A DNA stretch of 64,000 nt from NCBI RefSeq assembly GCF_012911005.2, contig NZ_WTVS01000004.1, forward strand, positions 1 to 64,000. The letters run 5' to 3'. This document shows positions 51,430 through 60,412 of the stretch, in pieces. The translations under genes and the position numbers were made by a program. The notes beneath the pieces are model-generated. The model made no database searches. It saw nothing but the letters and a program-made list of their open reading frames with translations, and was not told where the DNA came from. The DNA comes from Aromatoleum toluolicum. Its GTDB lineage: Bacteria > Pseudomonadota > Gammaproteobacteria > Burkholderiales > Rhodocyclaceae. The number at the start of each line of letters is the position of its first letter. The stretch's first letter is position 1.

Positions 51430-51455
51430 GGGCCGTCAAACGACGGCCCTTTTTT
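51430..51455 (+). terminator. Intrinsic terminator after the molybdoenzyme
   Basis: Perfect 8-bp stem GGGCCGTC (51430-51437) with GACGGCCC (51442-51449), four-base loop and six T residues. It ends the transcript from 49104 and separates it from korAB. Confidence 0.9.
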
Positions 51456-51576
51456 CTGCCCCTCCGCGCGCGGCGACTCACCGCGCAGCCGACCTCCGTT
51501 TTTCTCCTCCGACCCGGCGGCAATCGCGGTCGCCGCCTGTGCCCCGGTTCCCCCAGTCCGCTATTAGGCATCTCGC

Positions 51577-53457
51577 ATGGATACCCGAACACTTGTCGTG
51601 GAAGACGCCACGATCCGCACGCCGCGCATGTCGCAGCCCCGCCCTGTCGAAGAAATCCGGAGTGTCGTGATCCGCTTCGTCGGCGATTCCGGTGACGGCA
51701 TGCAGCTCACCGGCAACGAATTCTCGAAGTCGATCGCCCGCGCCGGCCACGACTTCGCCACCCACCCCGACTACCCGTCCGAGATCCGAGCCCCGACCGG
51801 CACGCTGTTCGGCGTGTCGGGCTACCAGATCCAGTTCTCGTCCGGCCAGGTGTTCACCTCGGGCGACGCGCCGGACGTACTCGTCGCGATGAACCCCGCC
51901 GCGTTGAAGACCAACCTCCCGGACCTCAAGCACGGCGGCATCATCATCGCGAACAGCGGGGCCTTCACCGACGGCAACCTGCAGAAGGCGGGCTATCAGA
52001 CCAGTCCGCTGGAAGACGGCAGCCTCGCCGATTTCCGCCTCTACGCCATCGACATCGCGGAATTCACGACGCAGGCCCTGCAGCACACCGGCCTGTCGAG
52101 GAAGGAAGTCGGGCGCTGCAAGAACTACTATGCGCTGGGCCTGATGCTGTGCCTCTACGGCCGACCGCTGGAGTCCGAGGAAGAGGACATCCGCGCCAAG
52201 TTTGCGAAGAACCCCGACATCGCCGAAGCGAATGTCATCGCACTGCGTGCCGGCCATGCCTATGCCGAGTCGGCCGAGATGTTCGTCAGCACCTATCAGG
52301 TGCGCGCGGCCGACATCACGCCCGGCACATATCGCAGCCTCACCGGCAACCATGCCGCCGCCCTCGGTTTCGTCGCCGCCTCCGAGCTCGCCAAGGTGCC
52401 GCTCTTCCTCGGCTCCTACCCGATCACGCCGGCCACCGACATCCTGCACGAGCTCTCGGGGCTCAAGCACTACAACGTCACCACCTTCCAGGCCGAGGAC
52501 GAGATCGCCGGCATCTGCTCGGCGATCGGCGCGGCCTACGGCGGCGTGCTCGGCCTGACCACCACGTCCGGCCCCGGCATGGCGTTGAAGACCGAAGCGC
52601 TGGGCCTCGCCGTGATGCTCGAACTGCCGCTGGTGATCACCAACGTGCAGCGTGGCGGTCCGTCGACTGGTTTGCCAACGAAGGTCGAGCAGTCCGACCT
52701 CTTGCAGGCGGTGTACGGCCGCAACGGCGAATGTCCGATCCCGGTCATCGCCGCGCGCTCGCCGGCCGACTGTTTCGACTGCGCGATCGAGGCCTTCCGC
52801 ATCGCGGTCAAGTACATGACGCCCGTGATCTTCCTGTCCGACGGGGGCATCGGCAACGCCACCGAACCGTGGCGCATTCCCGATCCGGCGAGCCTGCCGC
52901 CGCTCGAAGTGAACTTCCGCACCAACCCGGACGGCTTCCAGCCCTACGCCCGCGACGAGCATCTCGCCCGCGCGTGGGTGCGGCCCGGCACGCCGGGCAT
53001 GGAGCATCGCGTCGGCGGTCTGGAAAAGGATTTCCTCACCGGCAACATCTCGCACGACCCGAACAATCACCAGCGCATGGTCGAGGTGCGCGCCGCGAAG
53101 GTCGCCGGCGTCGCGCAGGACATCCCGCCGCTCACGGTGGAAGGCCCGTTGTCGGGCGACCTGCTGATCGTCGGCTGGGGCAGCACCTATGGCTCAATCG
53201 TGCAGGCCCGCGAACAGGCGGAACTCGCAGGCAAGTCGGTCGCGCACGTGCATCTGCGCCACCTCAATCCCCTGCCCGACGATCTGGGCGAAATCCTGTC
53301 CCGCTACAAGACCGTACTCGTCCCCGAACTCAATCTCGGCCAGCTCTCCCGGCTGCTGCGCGAACGCTATCTGCGCGATGTCGTCGTGATGTCAAAGGTG
53401 CAGGGAAAGATGTTCAAAGTCTCCGAGATCCGCGACCGCATCCTGGAGCTGTGCTGA
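51577..53457 (+). CDS. korA: 2-oxoacid:ferredoxin oxidoreductase, fused gamma-alpha subunit
   Basis: A 626-aa subunit. The gamma domain starts near residue 28 (SVVIRFVGDSGDGMQLTGNEF) and the alpha domain near 252 (GNHAAALGFVAASELAKVPLF, then YPITPATDILHEL). With KorB it decarboxylates 2-oxoglutarate, or another 2-oxoacid, to the acyl-CoA and reduces ferredoxin. In Thauera aromatica a similar enzyme feeds electrons to benzoyl-CoA reductase. No operator of the regulon is seen upstream, and the ribosome site is weak. Confidence 0.88.
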   Translation: MDTRTLVVEDATIRTPRMSQPRPVEEIRSVVIRFVGDSGDGMQLTGNEFSKSIARAGHDFATHPDYPSEIRAPTGTLFGVSGYQIQFSSGQVFTSGDAPDVLVAMNPAALKTNLPDLKHGGIIIANSGAFTDGNLQKAGYQTSPLEDGSLADFRLYAIDIAEFTTQALQHTGLSRKEVGRCKNYYALGLMLCLYGRPLESEEEDIRAKFAKNPDIAEANVIALRAGHAYAESAEMFVSTYQVRAADITPGTYRSLTGNHAAALGFVAASELAKVPLFLGSYPITPATDILHELSGLKHYNVTTFQAEDEIAGICSAIGAAYGGVLGLTTTSGPGMALKTEALGLAVMLELPLVITNVQRGGPSTGLPTKVEQSDLLQAVYGRNGECPIPVIAARSPADCFDCAIEAFRIAVKYMTPVIFLSDGGIGNATEPWRIPDPASLPPLEVNFRTNPDGFQPYARDEHLARAWVRPGTPGMEHRVGGLEKDFLTGNISHDPNNHQRMVEVRAAKVAGVAQDIPPLTVEGPLSGDLLIVGWGSTYGSIVQAREQAELAGKSVAHVHLRHLNPLPDDLGEILSRYKTVLVPELNLGQLSRLLRERYLRDVVVMSKVQGKMFKVSEIRDRILELC

Positions 53458-53467
53458 GGAACCGACC

Positions 53468-54490
53468 ATGAACCAATTGACCGAACTCAAGCCCCTGACC
53501 AAGAAGGACTTCGAATCCGACCAGGACGTGCGCTGGTGCCCCGGCTGCGGCGACTACGCCCTGCTCGCGCAGATGCAGAAGCTACTGCCGACCCTGGGCA
53601 TCCCGCGCGAGAATTTCGCCTTCATCTCCGGCATCGGCTGCTCGAGCCGGTTTCCGTACTACATGGAAACCTACGGCATGCACAGCATCCACGGCCGCGC
53701 GCCGGCCATCGCGAGCGGCTTGAAGCTCGCGCGCCCGGAGCTGTCGGTGTGGGTGGTGTCGGGCGACGGCGATTCGCTCGCGATCGGCGGCAACCACTTC
53801 ATCCACGCGATGCGGCGCAATATCGGCCTCAAGATCATCCTGCTCAACAACCGCATCTACGGCCTGACCAAGGGGCAATACTCGCCGACCTCCGAATTCG
53901 GCAAGAAGACCAAGACCACCCCGCACGGCAGCATCGACCGCCCCTTCAGCCCGATCTCGGTGGCGCTCGGCGCCGGTGCGACCTTCGTCGCCCGCACCAT
54001 CGACAGCGACTTGCAGCATCTGCAGCAGACCCTCAAACGCGCCGCCGAACACCCCGGCACCGCCTTCGTCGAGGTGCTGCAGAACTGCATCGTCTTCAAC
54101 GACGGTGCCTACGACGACATCAGCGGCAAACAGACTCGCGCCGACGCCCGCATCCTGCTCGAACAGGGCAAGCCGCTGCGCTTCGGCAAGGACGGTAGCA
54201 AGGGCATCCGCATGCGCGGCTTCGAACCCGAGGTGGTCACGGTCGGCGAAAACGGCATCACCGAAGCGGACTTGCTCGTCCATGACGAAGCGGCCGCAAA
54301 CGGCGGCCTGGCCTTCTTCCTGTCGCAGTTCGCGGCCCCGTTGCCGGTGCCGATGGGCGTGTTCCGCGCTGTGGAGGCCCCCTCCTATGACGAGCTCAAT
54401 GCCGAGCTCGCCGCCGACGCCCGCGCGAAGAAAGGCGACGGAACGCTCGAACGGCTCTTCAACAGCGGCGACACCTGGGTCGTGAACTGA
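53468..54490 (+). CDS. korB: 2-oxoacid:ferredoxin oxidoreductase, beta subunit
   Basis: A 340-aa thiamine-diphosphate subunit. Cys24, Cys27, Cys58 and probably Cys207 bind the [4Fe-4S] cluster. The ThDP/Mg motif is GDGDSLAIGGNHFIHAMRRN from residue 99. It starts 10 bp after korA with GAGGAACCG upstream. Together they give a low-potential electron source. Confidence 0.9.
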   Translation: MNQLTELKPLTKKDFESDQDVRWCPGCGDYALLAQMQKLLPTLGIPRENFAFISGIGCSSRFPYYMETYGMHSIHGRAPAIASGLKLARPELSVWVVSGDGDSLAIGGNHFIHAMRRNIGLKIILLNNRIYGLTKGQYSPTSEFGKKTKTTPHGSIDRPFSPISVALGAGATFVARTIDSDLQHLQQTLKRAAEHPGTAFVEVLQNCIVFNDGAYDDISGKQTRADARILLEQGKPLRFGKDGSKGIRMRGFEPEVVTVGENGITEADLLVHDEAAANGGLAFFLSQFAAPLPVPMGVFRAVEAPSYDELNAELAADARAKKGDGTLERLFNSGDTWVVN

Positions 54491-54519
54491 AAGGGGGATG
54501 GCCACTGGCCATCCCCCTT
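54491..54519. terminator. Hairpin after korB
   Basis: A 13-bp perfect stem (54491-54503 with 54507-54519; AAGGGGGATGGCC arms) and a three-base loop directly after the korB stop. It has only a short T-run, but its strength and position between convergent genes suggest a bidirectional terminator. Confidence 0.75.
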
Positions 54520-54523
54520 CTCG

Positions 54524-54551
54524 TCCGCCCGCCCGACTTCCGCCGGGCGGA
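54524..54551. terminator. Hairpin after the ferredoxin gene
   Basis: Arms TCCGCCCG (54524-54531) and CGGGCGGA (54544-54551) just beyond the ferredoxin stop on the minus strand. No U-tract follows; likely a secondary stop or 3'-end stabiliser. Confidence 0.45.
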
Positions 54552-54560
54552 AAGTCCTCC

Positions 54561-54827
<267 letters not shown>

Positions 54828-54852
54828 TTAAACAACAACGACGCCGAGAGCG

Positions 54853-55611
54853 TTACTGTGCGACCCAGCCGCCATCGACCGAGATCAGCGAACCATGCAC
54901 GAAGCCGGCCTGCTCCGAGGCCAGCCACAGCACGCAGTTCGCGACGTCCTCGACCGTGCCGAGGCGCCCGATCGGGTGCAGCGCGACGAGGCTCTGTTCC
55001 AGTTCGGCGGCGTTGGGCAGGTTCATGAGCAGCGGCGTGCGGATGACCCCGGGGCAGACTGCGTTGATGCGGATGTTCTTGCCGCCGTATTCCACCGCGG
55101 CCGTTTTCGTGAGGCCGGCGACGCCGTGCTTGCTGGCGATGTAGGCCGAGGAACCAGGCAGGACGCGGTGGCTCAGCGCCGAGGCGGTGTTGATCACGAC
55201 TCCGCCGCCCTGCGCCAGCATCTGGTTGATCGCGTATTTCATGCCGAGCCACACGCCCTTCAGGTTCACCGCGATGACGCGGTCGAAGTCGGCCTCGGTG
55301 GTCTCGGCGGTCAGGGCGTTCTCGTTGGTGATGCCGGCGTTGTTGTGCAGGATGTCGAGCCGGCCCCAGCGCGCGACGACGTTCGCGACCAGCTGCTCGA
55401 CATCGGCGGCCCTCGTGACGTCGACGCGGTGGAAGTCCGCCGTGCCTCCGGCGGCGCGAATCTGGGCGACGGTCTGCTCGCCTTCGGCAGCCGAGATGTC
55501 GGCCACCGCAACGCGCGCGCCCTCGCGCGCGAAGGCGAGCGCGGTGGCACGCCCGATGCCCGTCCCGGCGCCGGTGATCAGAACGACCTTCTGGTCGAAT
55601 TGTGCAGTCAT
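54853..55611 (-). CDS. Short-chain dehydrogenase/reductase
   Basis: A 252-aa SDR with TGAGTGIG at 13-20, NNAG at 90-93, Ser144 and Tyr157/Lys161. The tail GSLISVDGGWVAQ is typical. It lies 25 bp downstream of the cytochrome gene, apparently as the third gene of the flavoprotein-cytochrome-SDR unit. ATG 55611 has AGGAGGAGAC upstream. Confidence 0.84.
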   Translation of the reverse strand: MTAQFDQKVVLITGAGTGIGRATALAFAREGARVAVADISAAEGEQTVAQIRAAGGTADFHRVDVTRAADVEQLVANVVARWGRLDILHNNAGITNENALTAETTEADFDRVIAVNLKGVWLGMKYAINQMLAQGGGVVINTASALSHRVLPGSSAYIASKHGVAGLTKTAAVEYGGKNIRINAVCPGVIRTPLLMNLPNAAELEQSLVALHPIGRLGTVEDVANCVLWLASEQAGFVHGSLISVDGGWVAQ

Positions 55612-55636
55612 GGCAGTCTCCTCCTTGTTGTCCCTG

Positions 55637-56020
55637 CTAGTTCTTGCGCGCTCCGGCGGCGATCCACGCGCGCACGCGCGCGCGGATCTCGTCGGACAGT
55701 TGCGGAAAGCCGAAGGGCATGCGCTCGCCCTGCCCTTCGACGTCGAGATGCGTCCCGTCGAGCTTGTGCATCAGGTAGCTCTCGTCGGGCTGGCCCGGCT
55801 TCACGCGCGCCAGGCGGCTTTCGACCGAAGGCACATTCACGAGCGACGCATAGGCGCCGCCCGGATGCAGCTTCATACCGCCCGGCTCCTGCCCGGTCAG
55901 ATGGCAGCTTGCGCAATTGTCGCGCAGCACGGGCACGATATCGCGTTCGAAGCTCACCGCGTCCGCGGCGACGGCGACCGCCGGCAAGGCGACAGCCAGC
56001 AGCGCGACGACGGACTTCAT
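55637..56020 (-). CDS. Periplasmic c-type cytochrome
   Basis: A 127-aa secreted protein: signal peptide 1-19 (core VVALLAVALPAVAVAA) and one haem site CASCH at 36-40. The likely distal ligand is Met in GERMPF near residue 99. The N-terminal SFERDIVPVLRDNCASCH is usual for Planctomycete-type cytochrome domains. Its ATG overlaps the flavoprotein stop by four bases, so it is very likely its electron acceptor. Confidence 0.82.
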   Translation of the reverse strand: MKSVVALLAVALPAVAVAADAVSFERDIVPVLRDNCASCHLTGQEPGGMKLHPGGAYASLVNVPSVESRLARVKPGQPDESYLMHKLDGTHLDVEGQGERMPFGFPQLSDEIRARVRAWIAAGARKN

Positions 56021-57765
56021 GCCTTGCCCCCGCCCGCCACGGCGTGCAGCGCGGCGAGGTAGCCGAAAGTGAGCGCCGGGCCGATGGTCGCACCGGCCCC
56101 GAAGTACGCCGCCCGCGTCGGGGCGCTGATGCAGTTGCCCGCACCGTAGAGGCCGGGGATCGGCTTGCCGCGCGCATCGAGGACCTGCGCGTGCTCGTTC
56201 ACCATCGGGCCGCTGCAGGTATCGAGCGCCCCCGGGCCGAGGATCACCGCGTAGTACGGTCCGGTGTCGGCGATCGGGTGCATCGTCAGGTTGGGCATCG
56301 GGTTGCGCGGTTGCGCAGTGCCGGCACGCAGCGGCGAGGACATCTCGTGCCAGTCCACGTCGTAGGCCGTCCGCCCGCGATCGAAGTCGAGGTCGCGCCC
56401 GGCGCGCGCGAAGCCGTTGAAGCGGCCCACGGTGTCCCTGAGGGTCGCGGCGAAATCCGGTGCGAGGCGCACGCCCCCGGTGTGCGCGGCGATCTTCGCG
56501 AGGCGGGTCTGGATCGCCTCGGCGAGCTCCTCGAAGCCCGCCCCCTGGATCACGAAGCGCGAGTTGCGGCGGTCGGCGGGGATCGGGAAGGCACCGCCGA
56601 AGGCGTCCATCGAGCGCTCGTCGAAGACCATGAACTGCACGTAGGCGGGAAATTCCTTGCCCACGGCCTCCCAAATGAAGTGCGAAGGGGTGCGATCCTG
56701 GTAGTTGAGCTTCTCGTTGACGACGCGCTTGCCGAGGCGGTTCACGACCACCATCGAATCGCCCGGGATTTGGAACGCACACATCGCCAGCGCGCGGTTC
56801 GCGATCGCCTCCTCCAGCACGACCTGGGTGCGGAAGGCGTTCGAGAGCACGCCCATACGGGCACCGGCCTCTTCGGCGATGGCGATGAAGTCGCCGGTCG
56901 AGCCCAGCGTCGCACAGGAACCGTAGAGCCCGGGCTGGTAGCGCTTGATCAAGTCTACGCCGTGGGCGTAGCCGCCGGTGCCGAAGACGACGCCGCGGCG
57001 GGCGCGGATGCGGACGGTGCGATCCCCGTGCAAGGCCTCGACGCCGACGACGCGGTCGCCATCCTTGATCACACGCGTCACCGCGTGCTCGACGAGCACC
57101 GGCGCGCCCTTGCCGCGCAGCCAGTCGATCATCCCGTTGGCGAGCGTGCGGCCGCCCTGCAGCGGCAGGCCGCCCGTCGATTCGAGGGCGCGCCCGCGCG
57201 GCACCTTGTTCTCGGGGAGGTGATCGGCGTAGTCGGTCGCGATGCGGTCGATGTTCGGCAGCTTGAATTCCTGGAAGCGCACCGCGCCGACCTTCTCCAG
57301 ATGCTCGACCGCCGGCGAGGCGTTGTCGTAGTAGGCCTCGAGGCGGCGGTAGTCCTCCGGCGGCAGGCCCAGGGTCGGGCTGTCGGGCACATAGTCGCGC
57401 GGAGATGAATAACGCGCCATGTAGCGCAGGCAGTCGGCCTTCTCGTCCTGGATACCACGCTGACGGAGGAAGACGTTGTTCGGGATCCACGCGACCCCAC
57501 CCGATTTGCTCGTCGTGCCGCCGGTCAGCGGCAGCTTCTCGACGACGATCACGCGCGCGCCGCGGCTCACTGCGGTCACGGCGGCCGAGCAGGCCGCGGC
57601 GCCGGAACCGATGCACACGACGTCGGCCTCATGGTCCCACTTGAGCTTCGCCGGCGCGGCCTCGGCGCGGGCCGTCACGCCCAGCGTCGCGAGCCCGCCG
57701 AGCGCGGCGCCGCCGCGGATGAGGGCCTCGCGCCGCCCCATCGATTTTGGTTCGGAACTGCCCAT
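56017..57765 (-). CDS. Tat-exported KstD-like FAD dehydrogenase
   Basis: A 582-aa flavoprotein of the fumarate reductase/3-ketosteroid dehydrogenase group. Residues 11-36 are a twin-arginine signal (RREALIRGGAALGG, ending AEA). FAD contacts are GSGAAA (53-58) and TGGTTSKSGG (81-90). The C-terminus keeps the KstD pattern with Tyr554 and GAGATIGPALTFGY (556-569). KstD enzymes remove two hydrogens next to a ring ketone. Export and a cytochrome partner point to oxidation in the periplasm, feeding electrons to the respiratory chain. Known KstDs are mostly cytosolic. Confidence 0.82.
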   Translation of the reverse strand: MGSSEPKSMGRREALIRGGAALGGLATLGVTARAEAAPAKLKWDHEADVVCIGSGAAACSAAVTAVSRGARVIVVEKLPLTGGTTSKSGGVAWIPNNVFLRQRGIQDEKADCLRYMARYSSPRDYVPDSPTLGLPPEDYRRLEAYYDNASPAVEHLEKVGAVRFQEFKLPNIDRIATDYADHLPENKVPRGRALESTGGLPLQGGRTLANGMIDWLRGKGAPVLVEHAVTRVIKDGDRVVGVEALHGDRTVRIRARRGVVFGTGGYAHGVDLIKRYQPGLYGSCATLGSTGDFIAIAEEAGARMGVLSNAFRTQVVLEEAIANRALAMCAFQIPGDSMVVVNRLGKRVVNEKLNYQDRTPSHFIWEAVGKEFPAYVQFMVFDERSMDAFGGAFPIPADRRNSRFVIQGAGFEELAEAIQTRLAKIAAHTGGVRLAPDFAATLRDTVGRFNGFARAGRDLDFDRGRTAYDVDWHEMSSPLRAGTAQPRNPMPNLTMHPIADTGPYYAVILGPGALDTCSGPMVNEHAQVLDARGKPIPGLYGAGNCISAPTRAAYFGAGATIGPALTFGYLAALHAVAGGGKA

Positions 57766-57853
57766 TCTCGTCTCCTTCCATCCTTCTTATGCGCAAAGGG
57801 AAGACCGGCCCGCGGTCCGCAGGGTGCGGGAGTCGATCGACACAAGCGGGGAT

Positions 57854-57879
57854 GCCGGCCCCGCGTTGCGGGGTCCGGC
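57854..57879. terminator. Hairpin after the RND/MMPL gene
   Basis: An 11-bp stem with one bulge (57854-57864 with 57868-57879; core CCCCGC/GCGGGG) between the MMPL stop and the flavoprotein start. No U-tract. It may slow or partly end the envelope operon before the flavoprotein genes. Confidence 0.5.
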
Positions 57880-57892
57880 AGCGGGCACCGGC

Positions 57893-60346
57893 TCAGACTT
57901 CGGCCAGCGCCTCCTCCGGCAGGGTGGCCTCGTCCGGCTTGACGGTGCCGCGGCGGGTTTCACCCTGCAGCAGGAAGTGCGACAGCGCGGGGATCAGGAT
58001 CAGCGCGCCGAGCATGTTCCACAGGAACATGAAGGTCAGCAGGATTCCCATGTCGGCCTGGAACTTGATCGGCGACCAGGCCCAGGTCACCACACCGGCG
58101 GCGAGCGTCACGCCGACCAGCGCAACGACCTTGCCAGTGAAGGCTACCGCGCGCTGGTACGCCTGGCCGAGCGAGAAGCCCAGCCGCTGCTGCGCGAGCT
58201 GCACAGAGAGGAGATACAGCGCGTAGTCCACCCCGATGCCGACGCCCAAGGCCACCACCGGCAGCGTCGCGACCTTCACGCCGATACCGAGCTTGACCAT
58301 CAACGCCTCGGCCAGTACGGAGGTCAGGATCAGCGGCAGCACCGCCACGACCACCGCGCGCCAGCTGCGGAACGCGATCGCGCACAGTACGATGACCGAT
58401 GCATAGACGTAGATCAGCATCGTGCGGTTGGCCTCCGCGACGACGATGTTGGTCGCCGCGTCGATGCCGGAGCTGCCGGCCGCAAGCAGGAACTTGCGGT
58501 CGCCGTTGTTGTGCTTCTCGGCGAATGCGCTCGCGACCTTGACCACTTCGTCCAGGGTTTCGGCCTTGTGGTCGGTCAGGTAGGCGAGCACCGGACTCAG
58601 CGAGCACATCGTGTTGAGGAACTCCGAGTTCCACGAGATCGCGTTGTTGATCTGTCCATCGACGATCGACTGGTTGTCCGGAATGGTCAGCCACTTCGGA
58701 TTGCCTTCCGTCGATCCGCCGATGTAGGCGCGCATCGTGTCGGCGAGCGAACTCGCGCGCTGCACGCCCGGCACCTGTTCGAGCGTCGCGCTCAGCCGGT
58801 CGATCTCGGTGATGGTCTGCCAGTCGCGGCAACCCTCGGGCGCGGTCTTCACCATCACCGCGAACACATCGCTGGAGATCTGGTAGTTGCCGGTGATGAA
58901 CGCGTTGTCGCGGTTATAGCGCGAATCCGGGCGCAGCTCGGGGGCGCCGGCATCGAGATCGCCGACCTTCAGGTCGAGCGCGACGACATAACCGCCGACC
59001 GCCATCGCGATGCTCACCACGATGGCTGCGGTCGCCCAGCGGCGCTCGGTGAAGTGGTCCAGAAGCAGCCACACCTTGCCCAGGCCGCGTCCTTTCACTT
59101 CTTCCGTCTCCTCGGCGAGGCTGCGCTTGGCTGCGGCAGGGCTGACCCCGACATACGACAACAGCACCGGCAACAGGATCAGGTTGGTAAAGATCAGCAC
59201 GCCGACACCGAGGCTTGCAGTCATCGCGAGCTCGCGGATGACGGGGATGTCGATGATCATCAGCACCGCGAAACCGACCACGTCGGCGAGCAGCGCCGTC
59301 ACCCCGGCGATGAACAACCGGCGGAAGGTGTAGCGGGCGGCCACCCATTTATGCGTGCCGCGGCCCACGTCCTGCATGATGCCGTTCATCTTCTGCGCGC
59401 CGTGACTCACGCCGATCGCGAAGACGAGGAAGGGCACGAGGATCGAGAACGGGTCCAGCCCTTGCCCGAGGACCACGAGGCTGCCCAATTGCCAGACCAC
59501 GGCCACCAGCGAGCACGCCAGCACCAGTACCGTGCTGCGCACGCAGCGCGTGAAGAGGTAGATGATGAAGGCCGCCACTGCCGCCGCGAGCAGGAAGAAG
59601 GTCATGACCTTCTGGAGGCCGTCGATGAGGTCGCCCGCCATCTTCGCGAAGCCGATGATGTACATGCGCACCGGCGCCCCTTCGCCGGAATTCGTCGCGT
59701 ACTTAGAGCGGATGTTCTCGAGTGCCGTCGACAGCTTATTGTAGTCGAGCGAATTGCCGGCGCCGTCAGTCGGCATAAGGGGCACGACGATCATGCTCGA
59801 GTGCAGGTCGTTGGAAACGAGGCTGCCGGTGACGCCGGCACGCCCGACGTTGATCCGCAGATCCTCGATGGACTTGGCGCTGCCGTTGTAGTCCGTGGGC
59901 AGCACCGGCCCGCCCTTGAAGCCTTCCTCGGTGACCTCGATCCAGCGCACCACCGGCGTGAAGATCGACTTCATCCATGCGCGGTCGACACCGGGCAGGA
60001 CCAGGATCTCGTCGTTTATTTTCGCGAAGGTCGCGAGAAACGCGGGATCGAAGATGTCGCCGTTGGGGTTCTCGATGACCACGCGCACCGAATCGCCCAG
60101 GCCGCGCAACTCGCCGCGGTTCTCGATGTAGTTCTGAATGTAGGGATGGCTCTGCGGAAGCATCTTGTCGAAGCTCGCATTGACCACCAGTCCGCGCATC
60201 TGGAAGCCGAAGAATGCGGTCAGCAGCACGCACACCGCGACCAGCACCAGCCGGTTGTTGAAGATCAGGCGCTCGACGATGTTGCCCGACCGGTCGTCGA
60301 AATCCTTGGGGTCCGATATCACCTGCAGTACGTGCCGCTCGTTCAT
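57893..60346 (-). CDS. RND superfamily transporter (MMPL/patched-like)
   Basis: An 817-aa inner-membrane protein with two repeats of a large periplasmic loop and about six spans each. The first span is near residue 30-50 (LVLVAVCVLLTAFFGFQM) and a sterol-sensing-like block lies near 260-400. Proteins of this MMPL type next to DUF1302/DUF1329/YCF48 genes occur in clusters for hydrophobic substrates and are thought to move lipids or steroid-like molecules. The ATG at 60346 follows GAGGAGAC; the frame is open nine codons further. Confidence 0.8.
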   Translation of the reverse strand: MNERHVLQVISDPKDFDDRSGNIVERLIFNNRLVLVAVCVLLTAFFGFQMRGLVVNASFDKMLPQSHPYIQNYIENRGELRGLGDSVRVVIENPNGDIFDPAFLATFAKINDEILVLPGVDRAWMKSIFTPVVRWIEVTEEGFKGGPVLPTDYNGSAKSIEDLRINVGRAGVTGSLVSNDLHSSMIVVPLMPTDGAGNSLDYNKLSTALENIRSKYATNSGEGAPVRMYIIGFAKMAGDLIDGLQKVMTFFLLAAAVAAFIIYLFTRCVRSTVLVLACSLVAVVWQLGSLVVLGQGLDPFSILVPFLVFAIGVSHGAQKMNGIMQDVGRGTHKWVAARYTFRRLFIAGVTALLADVVGFAVLMIIDIPVIRELAMTASLGVGVLIFTNLILLPVLLSYVGVSPAAAKRSLAEETEEVKGRGLGKVWLLLDHFTERRWATAAIVVSIAMAVGGYVVALDLKVGDLDAGAPELRPDSRYNRDNAFITGNYQISSDVFAVMVKTAPEGCRDWQTITEIDRLSATLEQVPGVQRASSLADTMRAYIGGSTEGNPKWLTIPDNQSIVDGQINNAISWNSEFLNTMCSLSPVLAYLTDHKAETLDEVVKVASAFAEKHNNGDRKFLLAAGSSGIDAATNIVVAEANRTMLIYVYASVIVLCAIAFRSWRAVVVAVLPLILTSVLAEALMVKLGIGVKVATLPVVALGVGIGVDYALYLLSVQLAQQRLGFSLGQAYQRAVAFTGKVVALVGVTLAAGVVTWAWSPIKFQADMGILLTFMFLWNMLGALILIPALSHFLLQGETRRGTVKPDEATLPEEALAEV

Positions 60347-60412
60347 GTCTCCTCGCTCCCGGTGCTGTGCCATTGCCTGGCTCGCCTGGTTCTGATTGTC
60401 TGTGACCGGTGT

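Noticed and set aside
60284-60300. Operator-like CCCGACCGGTCGTC near the start of the RND gene
   Set aside because: It lies inside the coding sequence about 50 bp after the start codon and is explained by codons for an Asp-Asp-Arg-Ser-Gly stretch; the outer bases do not match.
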